From Lachnospiraceae bacterium UBA3821 (GTDB lineage: Bacteria > Bacillota > Clostridia > Lachnospirales > Lachnospiraceae), in the NCBI GenBank assembly GCA_002368865.1, contig DFDT01000043.1, positions 1-16,355 on the forward strand: 16,355 bases of DNA, given 5' to 3'. Positions within the stretch are counted from its first letter, which is position 1. Each line of letters begins with the position of its first letter. Positions 1 to 6,099 of the stretch are shown piece after piece. The notes under the pieces were generated by a model. It was not told where the DNA came from. It searched no databases and saw only the letters and a program-made list of their open reading frames with translations. A program made the translations under genes and the position numbers.

Positions 1-1217
1 CAAGCGATACCGTAGTCATCGCCGTGAGTAACTCTCATCAGATCATCGTTCTCATACTGGATGGAAGAAGTCTCGATGGACATCTTAGCACAGTATCTCT
101 TCCAGCCCTCAGGAAGTCTGGTGGACCAAAGTACGGTCAGGTTGGGCTCGGGAGAAGGTCCAAGGTTGGTCAGGGTGTGCAGATAACGGAAGCTCATCTT
201 GGTAACCATAGGTCTGCCGTCTACACCAACACCGCCGAGGGACTCGGTAACCCATACAGGATCGCCTGCGAAGATCTGGTTGTACTCGGGAGTACGAGCG
301 AACTTCACGCAACGAAGCTTCATGATAAAGTGATCTACGAACTCCTGGATCTGCTCCTCGGTGAAGGTACCGTTCTTCAGATCTCTCTCTGCGTAGCAGT
401 CAAGGAAGGTGGAAGTACGTCCAAGGGACATAGCAGCACCGTTCTGCTCCTTAACGGAACACAGATATCCGAAATAAGTCCACTGGATTGCTTCCTGTAC
501 GTTCTTAGCGGGCTTGGAAATATCGCAGCCATAGGAAGCAGCCATCTCTTTCATCATCTTCAGAGCGGTTATCTGCTCAGACAGCTCTTCACGAAGACGG
601 ATCACATCGTCAGTCATAACGCGACCGGTAGAAGCCTTCTGATCTTCCTTGTCCTCGATCAGTCTGTCGATACCGTACAGAGCTACACGTCTGTAGTCGC
701 CGATGATACGTCCGCGGCCGTAAGCATCAGGAAGACCGGTAATGATGTGAGAGGAACGACAAGCTCTCATCTCAGGGTTGTAAGCGTCGAAACAACCTGC
801 GTTATGTGTCTTTCTATGGGTGGAGAAGAACTCGGAAATCTCGGGATCTACCTCGTAGCCGTTGTCAGCGCAAGCCTTCTCTGCCATACGGATACCGCCG
901 TAAGGCTGCAGAGATCTCTTGAAAGGCTTGTCAGTCTGGAAACCAACGATGGTCTCCTTGGATTTGTCAAGATATCCAGGACCATGAGAAGTGATGGTGG
1001 ATACAACCTTGGTATCCATATCAAGAACTCCGCCTGCTTCTCTTTCTTTCTTCTGAAGATCAAGAACCTGTGCCCAAAGATCCTTTGTGTTCTGGGTAGG
1101 TCCTGCTAAGAAGCTCTCATCACCATCATAAGGATGATAGTTTCTCTGGATGAAGTCACGAACGTTGACTTCCTTATCCCATTTGCCAGTTACAAAATCT
1201 GTCCATTCTGGTCTCAT
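1..1217 (-). CDS. pflB: Formate C-acetyltransferase (pyruvate formate-lyase), N-terminal part, cut by window edge
   Basis: This glycyl-radical enzyme converts pyruvate and CoA to acetyl-CoA and formate in the anaerobic cytoplasm. The minus strand reads [20 protein letters not shown] at the start, then typical PFL segments such as GPGYLDK, the [17 protein letters not shown] block, and near the edge HGDDYGIA. About 405 residues are visible, against about 750 for the family. The next codon begins TG, fitting the first cysteine of the catalytic Cys-Cys pair that follows YGIA in this family. The cysteines and the C-terminal glycyl-radical site therefore lie outside the window. The start at 1217 is fixed by an AGGAGG ribosome site at 1228-1233. 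A consensus promoter lies upstream. The activating enzyme gene is not in view and may lie to the left. Confidence 0.96.
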   Translation of the reverse strand, partial: MRPEWTDFVTGKWDKEVNVRDFIQRNYHPYDGDESFLAGPTQNTKDLWAQVLDLQKKEREAGGVLDMDTKVVSTITSHGPGYLDKSKETIVGFQTDKPFKRSLQPYGGIRMAEKACADNGYEVDPEISEFFSTHRKTHNAGCFDAYNPEMRACRSSHIITGLPDAYGRGRIIGDYRRVALYGIDRLIEDKEDQKASTGRVMTDDVIRLREELSEQITALKMMKEMAASYGCDISKPAKNVQEAIQWTYFGYLCSVKEQNGAAMSLGRTSTFLDCYAERDLKNGTFTEEQIQEFVDHFIMKLRCVKFARTPEYNQIFAGDPVWVTESLGGVGVDGRPMVTKMSFRYLHTLTNLGPSPEPNLTVLWSTRLPEGWKRYCAKMSIETSSIQYENDDLMRVTHGDDYGIA

Positions 1218-1255
1218 TGTAGAAATGCCTCCTATAAAATTTTATTTGGTTCGAA

Positions 1256-1269
1256 GTAACTTGCGTTAC
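1256..1269. promoter_or_regulatory. Inverted repeat in pflB leader, possible operator
   Basis: GTAAC and GTTAC arms (5 bp each) are separated by TTGC. The element sits about 9 to 22 nt downstream of the predicted pflB transcription start, a usual place for a repressor operator or a small leader hairpin. It does not match a binding motif I can name with confidence. Confidence 0.35.
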
Positions 1270-1284
1270 CTTAACTCTACAACA

Positions 1285-1313
1285 ATTATAAAAAAAAGAA
1301 ATCCCGCAGTCAA
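1285..1313 (-). promoter_or_regulatory. Sigma-A promoter of pflB
   Basis: On the minus strand TTGACT (1308-1313) is followed by a 17-nt spacer and a perfect TATAAT (1285-1290). Transcription should start near 1278, giving a leader of about 60 nt. This is one of the best consensus promoters in the window, as expected for a highly expressed fermentation enzyme. Confidence 0.85.
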
Positions 1314-1318
1314 GGCGG

Positions 1319-1342
1319 TTTGTGTACTTTTGGGGGTACAAA
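1319..1342. promoter_or_regulatory. Imperfect inverted repeat upstream of pflB -35
   Basis: TTTGTGTAC (1319-1327) and GTACAAA (1336-1342) are complementary if two bases of the first arm are looped out. The centre lies about 50 bp upstream of the predicted pflB start, a position used by activators. The role is inferred from position only. Confidence 0.3.
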
Positions 1343-1427
1343 TCATGCACTTTTTTCGATACATTTTTTCAATAAAATAAAGTGTTGAAGAATCAATAAA
1401 ATTATTATTAAATCGGTGCCAAATTGC

Positions 1428-1456
1428 TTGTCTGATTTTGGAAAAAGTATTATAAT
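1428..1456 (+). promoter_or_regulatory. Sigma-A promoter of the DUF1858 gene
   Basis: TTGTCT (1428-1433), a 17-nt spacer and TATAAT (1451-1456) form a good promoter reading away from pflB. Transcription should start near 1463, leaving a leader of about 78 nt. The 1218-1540 gap holds this promoter, the divergent pflB promoter and two inverted repeats, and no gene that I can see. Confidence 0.75.
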
Positions 1457-1540
1457 TTTCTAGACATTGTTTGCAAAAACAGGTTGCAAAATAATTATGG
1501 AATGATCCGAAAAATTGCAGGTCGAAAGGAGAAAATATAC

Positions 1541-1732
1541 ATGAGCGGAATCACGAGAGAAATGACGATCGGAGAGATCCTGCGTTCCAATCCGGAGGTG
1601 GCACCGGTGCTGCTGGAGGCAGGTATGCACTGTCTGGGCTGTCCGGCTTCCCAGGGAGAGTCTCTGGAGGAAGCAGCCATGGTACATGGGATCGATATTG
1701 ATGATCTGATGGAAGCCATCGAGGCAATATAA
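1541..1732 (+). CDS. DUF1858 / hybrid-cluster-protein-associated redox disulfide domain protein
   Basis: This small cytoplasmic protein has 63 residues, with start ATG at 1541 set by an AAAGGAG site 8 nt upstream. It is a single DUF1858-type domain: an [12 protein letters not shown] opening, then [19 protein letters not shown] with a CxxC pair at residues 31 and 34, and an acidic helix [12 protein letters not shown] at the end. Proteins of this family are small helical domains with a candidate redox-active CxxC, often linked to hybrid cluster proteins or anaerobic metabolism. The reaction and partner are unknown. It is transcribed alone from its own promoter, divergent from pflB, and ends in a very strong terminator. 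Placement next to pflB suggests an anaerobic or redox role, which is inference. Confidence 0.85.
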   Translation: MSGITREMTIGEILRSNPEVAPVLLEAGMHCLGCPASQGESLEEAAMVHGIDIDDLMEAIEAI

Positions 1733-1763
1733 AAGAAATAGAAAGGAAAGAAGATCATGTAAT

Positions 1764-1808
1764 AAAAACGGGTATACCTCCTGGATGGCAGGAGGTATAC
1801 CCGTTTTT
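1764..1808. terminator. Bidirectional intrinsic terminator, 18-bp perfect stem
   Basis: The arms at 1764-1781 and 1791-1808 are perfect reverse complements (18 bp) with a 9-nt loop. The stem begins in AAAAACG and ends in CGTTTTT, so it has a T-tract on either strand. It separates the convergent DUF1858 gene and the lipoprotein gene that ends at 1815. Confidence 0.93.
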
Positions 1809-1814
1809 CATTTG

Positions 1815-2252
1815 TTATTTCTTAGGATAAGTGTATGTGTAGGACGGTGATTCCGCATTCGGATTGTAATATTCATAGCGGAAAGAGATCAGGGAAGCGT
1901 CGACGCCGCTTTCCTGGGCAATCTGGGCAATCGACTGATCCAACGTAGCGGATGCTTTATCAAAATATTGGTCCATCATGGATTTCAGCCGGGAGTCAAT
2001 GGAAGCATCCAGTCCCCATGCCTGTTCCTTGTAGTACATTTTCATGATGATCGTGTTGCCGGATATCTCCGACTTGCCGGTTCCGTCGCTGCTGGACAGC
2101 GTTTTATCCAATTCGGCCTGCACGGAAGGATTGTCCTTGATATATTCTTCCAGCGACGCATACTTTTTGGAACCGCAGCCGATGATAAACACGGATATCA
2201 TCATGAGCAGCAATAGTTTCAGTGCATTTGATCTGCAGATTCTTTTGAACAT
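1815..2252 (-). CDS. Small lipoprotein (paralogue 1; possibly DUF4854-like)
   Basis: A predicted 145-residue membrane-anchored lipoprotein of unknown function. The start MFKRICRSNALKLLLL at 2252 is chosen because GAGGAGG lies just upstream; an in-frame start at 2300 would lack both this and a signal sequence. A basic N-terminus and a hydrophobic stretch lead to the lipobox FIIGC, with Cys26 the lipidated residue. The mature part begins GSKKYASLEEYIKDNPSVQ, has a central NTIIMKMYY strand, and ends ESGVDASLISFRYEYYNPN followed by a YTYTYPKK tail. The pattern resembles Lachnospiraceae lipoproteins labelled DUF4854, a family assignment I recall but cannot check. The gene downstream of mecA is a clear paralogue. 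This copy has its own promoter and leads into the 1764-1808 terminator. Confidence 0.8.
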   Translation of the reverse strand: MFKRICRSNALKLLLLMMISVFIIGCGSKKYASLEEYIKDNPSVQAELDKTLSSSDGTGKSEISGNTIIMKMYYKEQAWGLDASIDSRLKSMMDQYFDKASATLDQSIAQIAQESGVDASLISFRYEYYNPNAESPSYTYTYPKK

Positions 2253-2303
2253 TTGTTGTTCCTCCTCATAAAGTATAAAAATAAGATAGTAAGTTGCCAT
2301 GTG

Positions 2304-2332
2304 AGTATACCATATAAATTCTTATAACGCAA
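2304..2332 (-). promoter_or_regulatory. Sigma-A promoter of lipoprotein 1
   Basis: On the minus strand TTGCGT (2327-2332), a 17-nt spacer and TATACT (2304-2309). Transcription should begin near 2297, giving a leader of about 45 nt before the ATG at 2252. The -35 abuts the hairpin that follows the upstream gene, so the two lipoprotein genes are probably separate transcription units. Confidence 0.7.
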
Positions 2333-2368
2333 GAGACAGCTGCCGTATTTTGAGCGGAAGCTGTCTCT
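2332..2368 (-). terminator. Hairpin after lipoprotein 2, probable terminator
   Basis: AGAGACAGCT (2332-2341) pairs perfectly with AGCTGTCTCT (2359-2368), with a few more GC pairs inside. It lies 14 nt past the stop of the second lipoprotein gene. There is no good T-run after the stem on the minus strand, so termination may be partial. Confidence 0.45.
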
Positions 2369-2382
2369 ATATGATCTTATGG

Positions 2383-2826
2383 TTATTTTGTGTAGGTAAA
2401 GACATATGCCGGTGTGGATTCCCCGAGGTTGTACATTTCATATCGCACGGCGATCAGCGATGCATCAATCCCACTTGCTTCTGCCAGCTGATCAATGCCG
2501 GAATTCAGGGAAGCTGTGGCATCCTCCGTGGCAAAATACCGGTCCATGCCTGCTCTGATCTTGGAATTGATGTTTTCATCCTCTCCAAAGATAGCCCGGT
2601 CAGCCTGCATCTTCATGATGACCGTGTTTTCGGAAACACTCAGATCCATTGAAATATGGATGTCTTCGCTGGATACGGACATATCCGTAAAAGCGACCGG
2701 CATAGGGTTGGACTGTATATATTCCTCCAGGTTTGCATATTTTTTGTCGCAGCCGACCAGAAACAGACATACGGCAATGAGTAAAACAAATGCAAAACAA
2801 CCGGAAGACGGATTCTTCTGATTCAT
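2383..2826 (-). CDS. Small lipoprotein (paralogue 2), in operon with mecA
   Basis: A predicted 147-residue lipoprotein of unknown function. The start MNQKNPSSGCFAFVLL at 2826 is preferred over an ATG at 2841, because the GGGAGG ribosome site (about 8 nt upstream) overlaps that earlier ATG. The signal peptide ends in lipobox FLVGC, with Cys26 the lipidation site, the same position as in paralogue 1. The mature parts align throughout: DKKYANLEEYIQSNP near the start, ENTVIMKM in the middle, a DRYF segment, SGIDASLIAVRYEMYN, and a VFTYTK tail. The centre (MSVSSEDIHISMDLSV) differs. The gene starts 18 nt after the mecA stop and so is probably co-transcribed with it. A functional link to MecA is not shown. 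Confidence 0.8.
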   Translation of the reverse strand: MNQKNPSSGCFAFVLLIAVCLFLVGCDKKYANLEEYIQSNPMPVAFTDMSVSSEDIHISMDLSVSENTVIMKMQADRAIFGEDENINSKIRAGMDRYFATEDATASLNSGIDQLAEASGIDASLIAVRYEMYNLGESTPAYVFTYTK

Positions 2827-2844
2827 TTGTGAGCCTCCCATGCT

Positions 2845-3576
2845 TTAACGCAGTGCAAGCAATTTCAACGCATGCTCGGGAATCAGCGCATCGCAATGTT
2901 CCTCCAGAAAGATCCGACTGCCGGACATACTGCGCTGCAGGGTTCCGTATTCGGATAGGATATTGCTTACACGGTCAAAATCTTCCCTGGAAGCTTCATC
3001 CTGCGTCAGAACCAGCAAATAGTTCTGACTCCGCTCATCTTTGTAAAGCGCACTCTTTGCGGCAAAATCCGGGGAAATGAGCCCTGCTACAGACATCACC
3101 TGCTGCAGGGAATCCATGGCAAAAATGCGGGTGCGGAGCTTTTCTTCCTGTGTCTCGGCAACAGGAGCCATATCCGACGCAGCCGTGCCGGTTCTTTTTT
3201 CCTGCAATTTGTGGAACAGATCAAGCATCTCCTGATGATCGGTGTCGTCATCATAATCTTCGTCATCGTCATAATCATCATCGTCAGAGGAAGGTGCAAA
3301 ACGGGAAAACCGGGTATCCAGTTCCTCAGGGTCCTCAACCTTCGTCACAATCAATACAATACATTCCGCATTCAGCGGGATCGCTTCGATCATCAGGGGG
3401 ATGTCATCTGCTTCAAAGCCAAACTCATAATTGGCCTGACGCATCATGTCGCGGAAAAGATTTTTAGCTTTCTCGGTGCCGTAGGCAAGTTCGCTGATCT
3501 TGATCTCGCGGCTGGCCAGATCTTCTCTGGTCAATGTGCAGCGAATCTGATTTTCATTCACTTTCTCAATCTTCAT
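2845..3576 (-). CDS. mecA: Adaptor protein MecA
   Basis: MecA binds substrates with its N-terminal domain and delivers them to the ClpC-ClpP protease through its C-terminal domain; in Bacillus it controls competence and other factors. This 243-residue protein opens MKIEKVNENQIRCTLTREDL, the family hallmark, with the N-domain to about residue 85. An acidic linker follows at 98-113 (runs of Asp with Tyr and Glu). The C-domain spans about 145-240, containing FAMDSLQQVMSVAG and, near the end, SEYG followed later by LIPEHALKLLALR. Length is close to the family norm. The start at 3576 has AAAGGAGG upstream. The gene is first in an operon with the second lipoprotein gene. Which substrates it handles here cannot be read from the sequence. 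Confidence 0.93.
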   Translation of the reverse strand: MKIEKVNENQIRCTLTREDLASREIKISELAYGTEKAKNLFRDMMRQANYEFGFEADDIPLMIEAIPLNAECIVLIVTKVEDPEELDTRFSRFAPSSDDDDYDDDEDYDDDTDHQEMLDLFHKLQEKRTGTAASDMAPVAETQEEKLRTRIFAMDSLQQVMSVAGLISPDFAAKSALYKDERSQNYLLVLTQDEASREDFDRVSNILSEYGTLQRSMSGSRIFLEEHCDALIPEHALKLLALR

Positions 3577-3597
3577 AACGACTCCTCCTTTCTGTGA

Positions 3598-3626
3598 ATT
3601 CTATCCATTTCAGTATCTTTCGTCAA
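3598..3626 (-). promoter_or_regulatory. Sigma-A promoter of mecA
   Basis: On the minus strand TTGACG (3621-3626), a 17-nt spacer and TAGAAT (3598-3603). The predicted start near 3591 leaves a leader of only about 15 nt, which just includes the ribosome site at 3582-3589. Confidence 0.65.
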
Positions 3627-3671
3627 TAGAAAGACACAGTTGTTTAAAAAAATTTAAGAATCAAAAATTAC

Positions 3672-3700
3672 TTGCAATTTATGAGATAATCGTGTAAAAT
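3672..3700 (+). promoter_or_regulatory. Plus-strand promoter in the mecA-GH18 gap
   Basis: TTGCAA (3672-3677), a 17-nt spacer and TAAAAT (3695-3700). The predicted start near 3707 coincides with the 5' arm of the long-range inverted repeat at 3706-3715. No full-length gene follows for almost 600 bp. Confidence 0.55.
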
Positions 3701-3745
3701 CATATTTGCAGATGCCTCTGACAGTTTCGTGCGGAGAGGAGGCTG

Positions 3746-3766
3746 ATGGAGGTACTACAGGATTAG
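3746..3766 (+). CDS. Six-codon mini-ORF with strong ribosome site
   Basis: GGAGAGGAGG is followed 3 nt later by ATG and the codons for MEVLQD, then TAG. The ribosome site is as good as that of the main genes. It could be a leader peptide or a chance match inside a non-coding RNA. Nothing links it to a known leader peptide. Confidence 0.25.
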   Translation: MEVLQD

Positions 3767-4165
3767 TTGACTTATTATCTCTATATTTATTATATCACAG
3801 GCTGCGGTAAATGTGTACTTTTTTCATTATTTTCCAAGAGGTATTTTGAACGTTGGAAGTGTTTTTGAAGCACTTTTGCCATAGGTGTGATGTCTTACAG
3901 GTGCATGGTGCCTGATCAGGAGATTCCATAGTATATCAACTATTATTTTCACAGATATAATTCATTTTAAACATTTTTGTGCTTTTTTAATTTTTTTATG
4001 TTGCCATTTTATGGTGAAAAGCACGGTCGAAGCATCTGCAATCAGTATATCACAAATTTTATCTGAAAATTCACAGCTTCTTTTGGTCAAATATGGGATT
4101 TTGCCTTTGGAAAAATTGCTGACACCGATTATCTTCGGAAAAATCTTAATTTGTCAAAATTGGTA

Positions 4166-4194
4166 ATGACGGGGACGCATTCCTGTGATAGAAT
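4166..4194 (+). promoter_or_regulatory. Probable promoter of the GH18 gene (extended -10)
   Basis: ATGACG (4166-4171), a 17-nt spacer and TAGAAT (4189-4194), preceded by TGA that makes an extended -10. Spacing and -10 match those of mecA. Transcription should begin near 4201, with a leader of about 85 nt. Confidence 0.5.
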
Positions 4195-4239
4195 GTAACT
4201 GCCTGACTGCGTACAGTTGCGTTCTCACGGGAATGCGTC
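4174..4239. repeat. Long near-perfect inverted repeat over the GH18 promoter
   Basis: The left arm starts at GACGCATTCC (4174) and runs to about 4201; the right arm runs 4214-4239 and ends GGAATGCGTC. About 26 pairs form, counting T-G pairs, with one 2-nt bulge and a 12-nt loop. The outer 10 bp are perfect. No T-run follows, so it is not a normal terminator. The left arm contains the probable promoter spacer and -10, so in DNA it could serve as an operator. If a transcript started upstream, it would form a stable leader hairpin. Confidence 0.8.
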
Positions 4240-4285
4240 GTAACGTGGATCATAGGAAAAACGGAAAGAAAGCGAAGTACTGATT

Positions 4286-5992
4286 ATGAAGAAAAAACTG
4301 ATCGTGCCGTTTGTGGCGGTCCTGCTGATCCTGATCATTGCGGGGGCTGCATTCGGCAAAACACTGTTGGATAAATATTCTTACAGCACGGAACAGGCTG
4401 ATCTGGATGAATATTTTCATGTGTCGGGAGACCGGCTTGCCATCATACTGCAGGATGCCCGGATAGAAGAGCAGGCGCTTCTGCGGAATGGCGTATGTTA
4501 TTTTGATCTGGATACGGTTCATGCTTATATGAATGAAGTTTTTTATGCGGACAGGGGAGAAAGCCTGCTTCTGTATACGGATGCGCTGGGGACCGTCAGC
4601 GCTGTGCTGGAAGGAAATACCGGCGAGTATATCGACAGGGACGGCGCGCGGGATCTGGGACACCCGGTCTGCTTTGTGGAAGACGATGTGATCTGGCTGG
4701 CTGCGGATTATGTGAGAATGTTCACCAATTATTCCTATGAGGTATTTGAACGCCAGGTACAGGTATATACCGCATGGGGAGAGGCACAGACTGCAAAGAT
4801 CCAGAAGAATACCGCGGTACGTCTGAAGGGTGGCATCAAGAGTCCTGTTTTAAGGGAACTGTCAGCGAATGAGACCGTGGAAATCCTGGAACAGATGGAC
4901 GAGTGGAGCAAGGTTAAGACCTCGGATGCGATCATTGGCTATGTGGAAAATAAGCGCATGGATGAGATCGAGACGATTCAGGAGACGCCGGTGACGGATT
5001 ATGTGGCGCCGGAGTATGCGGGGTATGAGATGGAAGGCAAGGTGTGCCTGGGCTTTCATTCCATTGGAGCAACCATTGGAAATACCACGTTTTATGAGAT
5101 GGCTTCCTCGGCAAAGGGGATGAATGTCATTGCGCCTACCTGGTTCAGCCTTTGTGATGAATTGGGAAATTTCAGAAGTTTCGGAGAGGTGTCTTATGTG
5201 GAGAAGGCGCATAAGGCGGGACTGCAGGTCTGGGGCGTGCTGGACAATTTTAACTATAGAAATGAAACCAAAGAGTCCGTGAAGGAATATGAGGTGCTTT
5301 CCGTTACCTCCAAACGTCAGAAGTTGGTAAACGGGATTGTGAATGCGGCCCTAAACCTCGGATTGGACGGTATCAATATAGATTTTGAGCAGATCGCTTC
5401 TGATACAGGGATTCATTATGTACAGTTTTTGAGGGAATTGTCGGTGGCCTGCAGACAGAATGGTCTGATACTCTCGGTAGATGATTATGTACCCTTCCAT
5501 TTTAACGAGCATTACAGATTGGATATTCAGGGGCAGGTTGCAGACTATGTGATCATCATGGGGTACGATGAACATTGGCATGGCAGCGGAGATCCTGGCA
5601 GTGTGTCTAGCATCAGCTATGTGACCAACGGAATTGAGAAAACGATCTCTGAAGTACCTGCAAAGAAAGTGATCAATGCACTGCCGTTTTACACGATCGT
5701 TTGGACAACTGACGGCGCGAAGGTGACAGATGAGTATTTGACCATGAACAATACACCGGATTTTCTGAAGCAGTTCAGCACGAAGCCCGAGTGGGATGAA
5801 ACGACCTGTCAGAATTATTTGGAATGGAACAGTGCAAGCGGCTTGAAGCAGGTGTGGCTGGAGGATGCGGATTCCATCCGTGTGAAGCTGAATGTGATGA
5901 GCGCAAATGAGATCGGCGGTGTGGCTGTGTGGAGATTGGGATACGGTACAGATGCTGTTTGGGAACTGATCCGTGCGTATGTTGAATTTTGA
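4286..5992 (+). CDS. Membrane-anchored glycoside hydrolase family 18 protein with SH3-like domain
   Basis: A likely cell-wall glycosidase (N-acetylglucosaminidase-type) acting outside the membrane. The 568 residues begin with MKKK and a hydrophobic segment (about 5-24) without a lipobox, so this is probably a membrane anchor. Residues 45-165 resemble the stalk domain of clostridial GH18 proteins. An SH3-like domain covers about 174-226, with NTAVRLKGGIKSPVL and a GYVENK end. The GH18 barrel covers about 252-568. The catalytic motif DGINIDFE is at 361-368, with Glu368 as proton donor; the N in the middle of the motif is usual in SleL/YdhD-like enzymes. MGYDEHW (425-431) and a late VAVWRLGYG strand complete the fold. 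The start has only a weak ribosome site (GGAAAG), set far upstream. The gene is monocistronic. The exact substrate, vegetative wall or spore cortex, is open. Confidence 0.88.
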   Translation: MKKKLIVPFVAVLLILIIAGAAFGKTLLDKYSYSTEQADLDEYFHVSGDRLAIILQDARIEEQALLRNGVCYFDLDTVHAYMNEVFYADRGESLLLYTDALGTVSAVLEGNTGEYIDRDGARDLGHPVCFVEDDVIWLAADYVRMFTNYSYEVFERQVQVYTAWGEAQTAKIQKNTAVRLKGGIKSPVLRELSANETVEILEQMDEWSKVKTSDAIIGYVENKRMDEIETIQETPVTDYVAPEYAGYEMEGKVCLGFHSIGATIGNTTFYEMASSAKGMNVIAPTWFSLCDELGNFRSFGEVSYVEKAHKAGLQVWGVLDNFNYRNETKESVKEYEVLSVTSKRQKLVNGIVNAALNLGLDGINIDFEQIASDTGIHYVQFLRELSVACRQNGLILSVDDYVPFHFNEHYRLDIQGQVADYVIIMGYDEHWHGSGDPGSVSSISYVTNGIEKTISEVPAKKVINALPFYTIVWTTDGAKVTDEYLTMNNTPDFLKQFSTKPEWDETTCQNYLEWNSASGLKQVWLEDADSIRVKLNVMSANEIGGVAVWRLGYGTDAVWELIRAYVEF

Positions 5993-6037
5993 TGGAAGCG
6001 TCAACACGAGAACAATGAGTGAAAGAATGACAAGATA

Positions 6038-6072
6038 AAAAGACAGCACCGGGAATCCCGATGCTGTCTTTT
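6038..6072. terminator. Bidirectional terminator between GH18 and sortase-substrate genes
   Basis: AAAAGACAGCA (6038-6048) pairs with TGCTGTCTTTT (6062-6072), and CGGG/CCCG pairs inside around a 3-nt loop with one mismatch. A- and T-runs at the two ends suit termination on both strands. Confidence 0.9.
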
Positions 6073-6099
6073 CCATTTGAAGAAACACAAGATTGGATT

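Larger units (their letters stand above)
3627..4165. other. AT-rich gene-free region with candidate structured RNA
   Basis: No credible protein gene is present on either strand. The stretch holds a good plus-strand promoter (3672-3700) and a 6-codon ORF behind a strong ribosome site (3746-3766). Segments 3706-3715 and 4032-4041 are complementary over 10 bp. Hairpins can form at 3714-3743, 3832-3858 and 3979-4024, and the palindrome CCTGATCAGG sits at 3911-3920. The motif TATATCA recurs at 3791, 3932 and 4046. It matches no RNA family I recognise (not tmRNA, RNase P or 6S by eye). Confidence 0.4.

Noticed and set aside
24..1109. A 361-codon open frame on the plus strand opposite pflB
   Set aside because: It is fully antisense to a clear PFL reading frame, has no ribosome site and shows no recognisable domain; it is a codon-bias shadow.
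1321..3822. The word TGTGTACTTTT shared by 1321-1331 and 3812-3822
   Set aside because: Only 11 bases in T-rich intergenic DNA, with no matching extension or position relative to promoters; probably chance.
3706..4041. The 10-bp inverted repeat as ends of a MITE or IS remnant
   Set aside because: The repeats are short, no target-site duplication is visible next to them, and no transposase remnant lies between; an RNA closing stem or chance fits as well or better.
4174..4239. The long inverted repeat as an intrinsic terminator
   Set aside because: No T-run follows on plus and no gene ends nearby on either strand.
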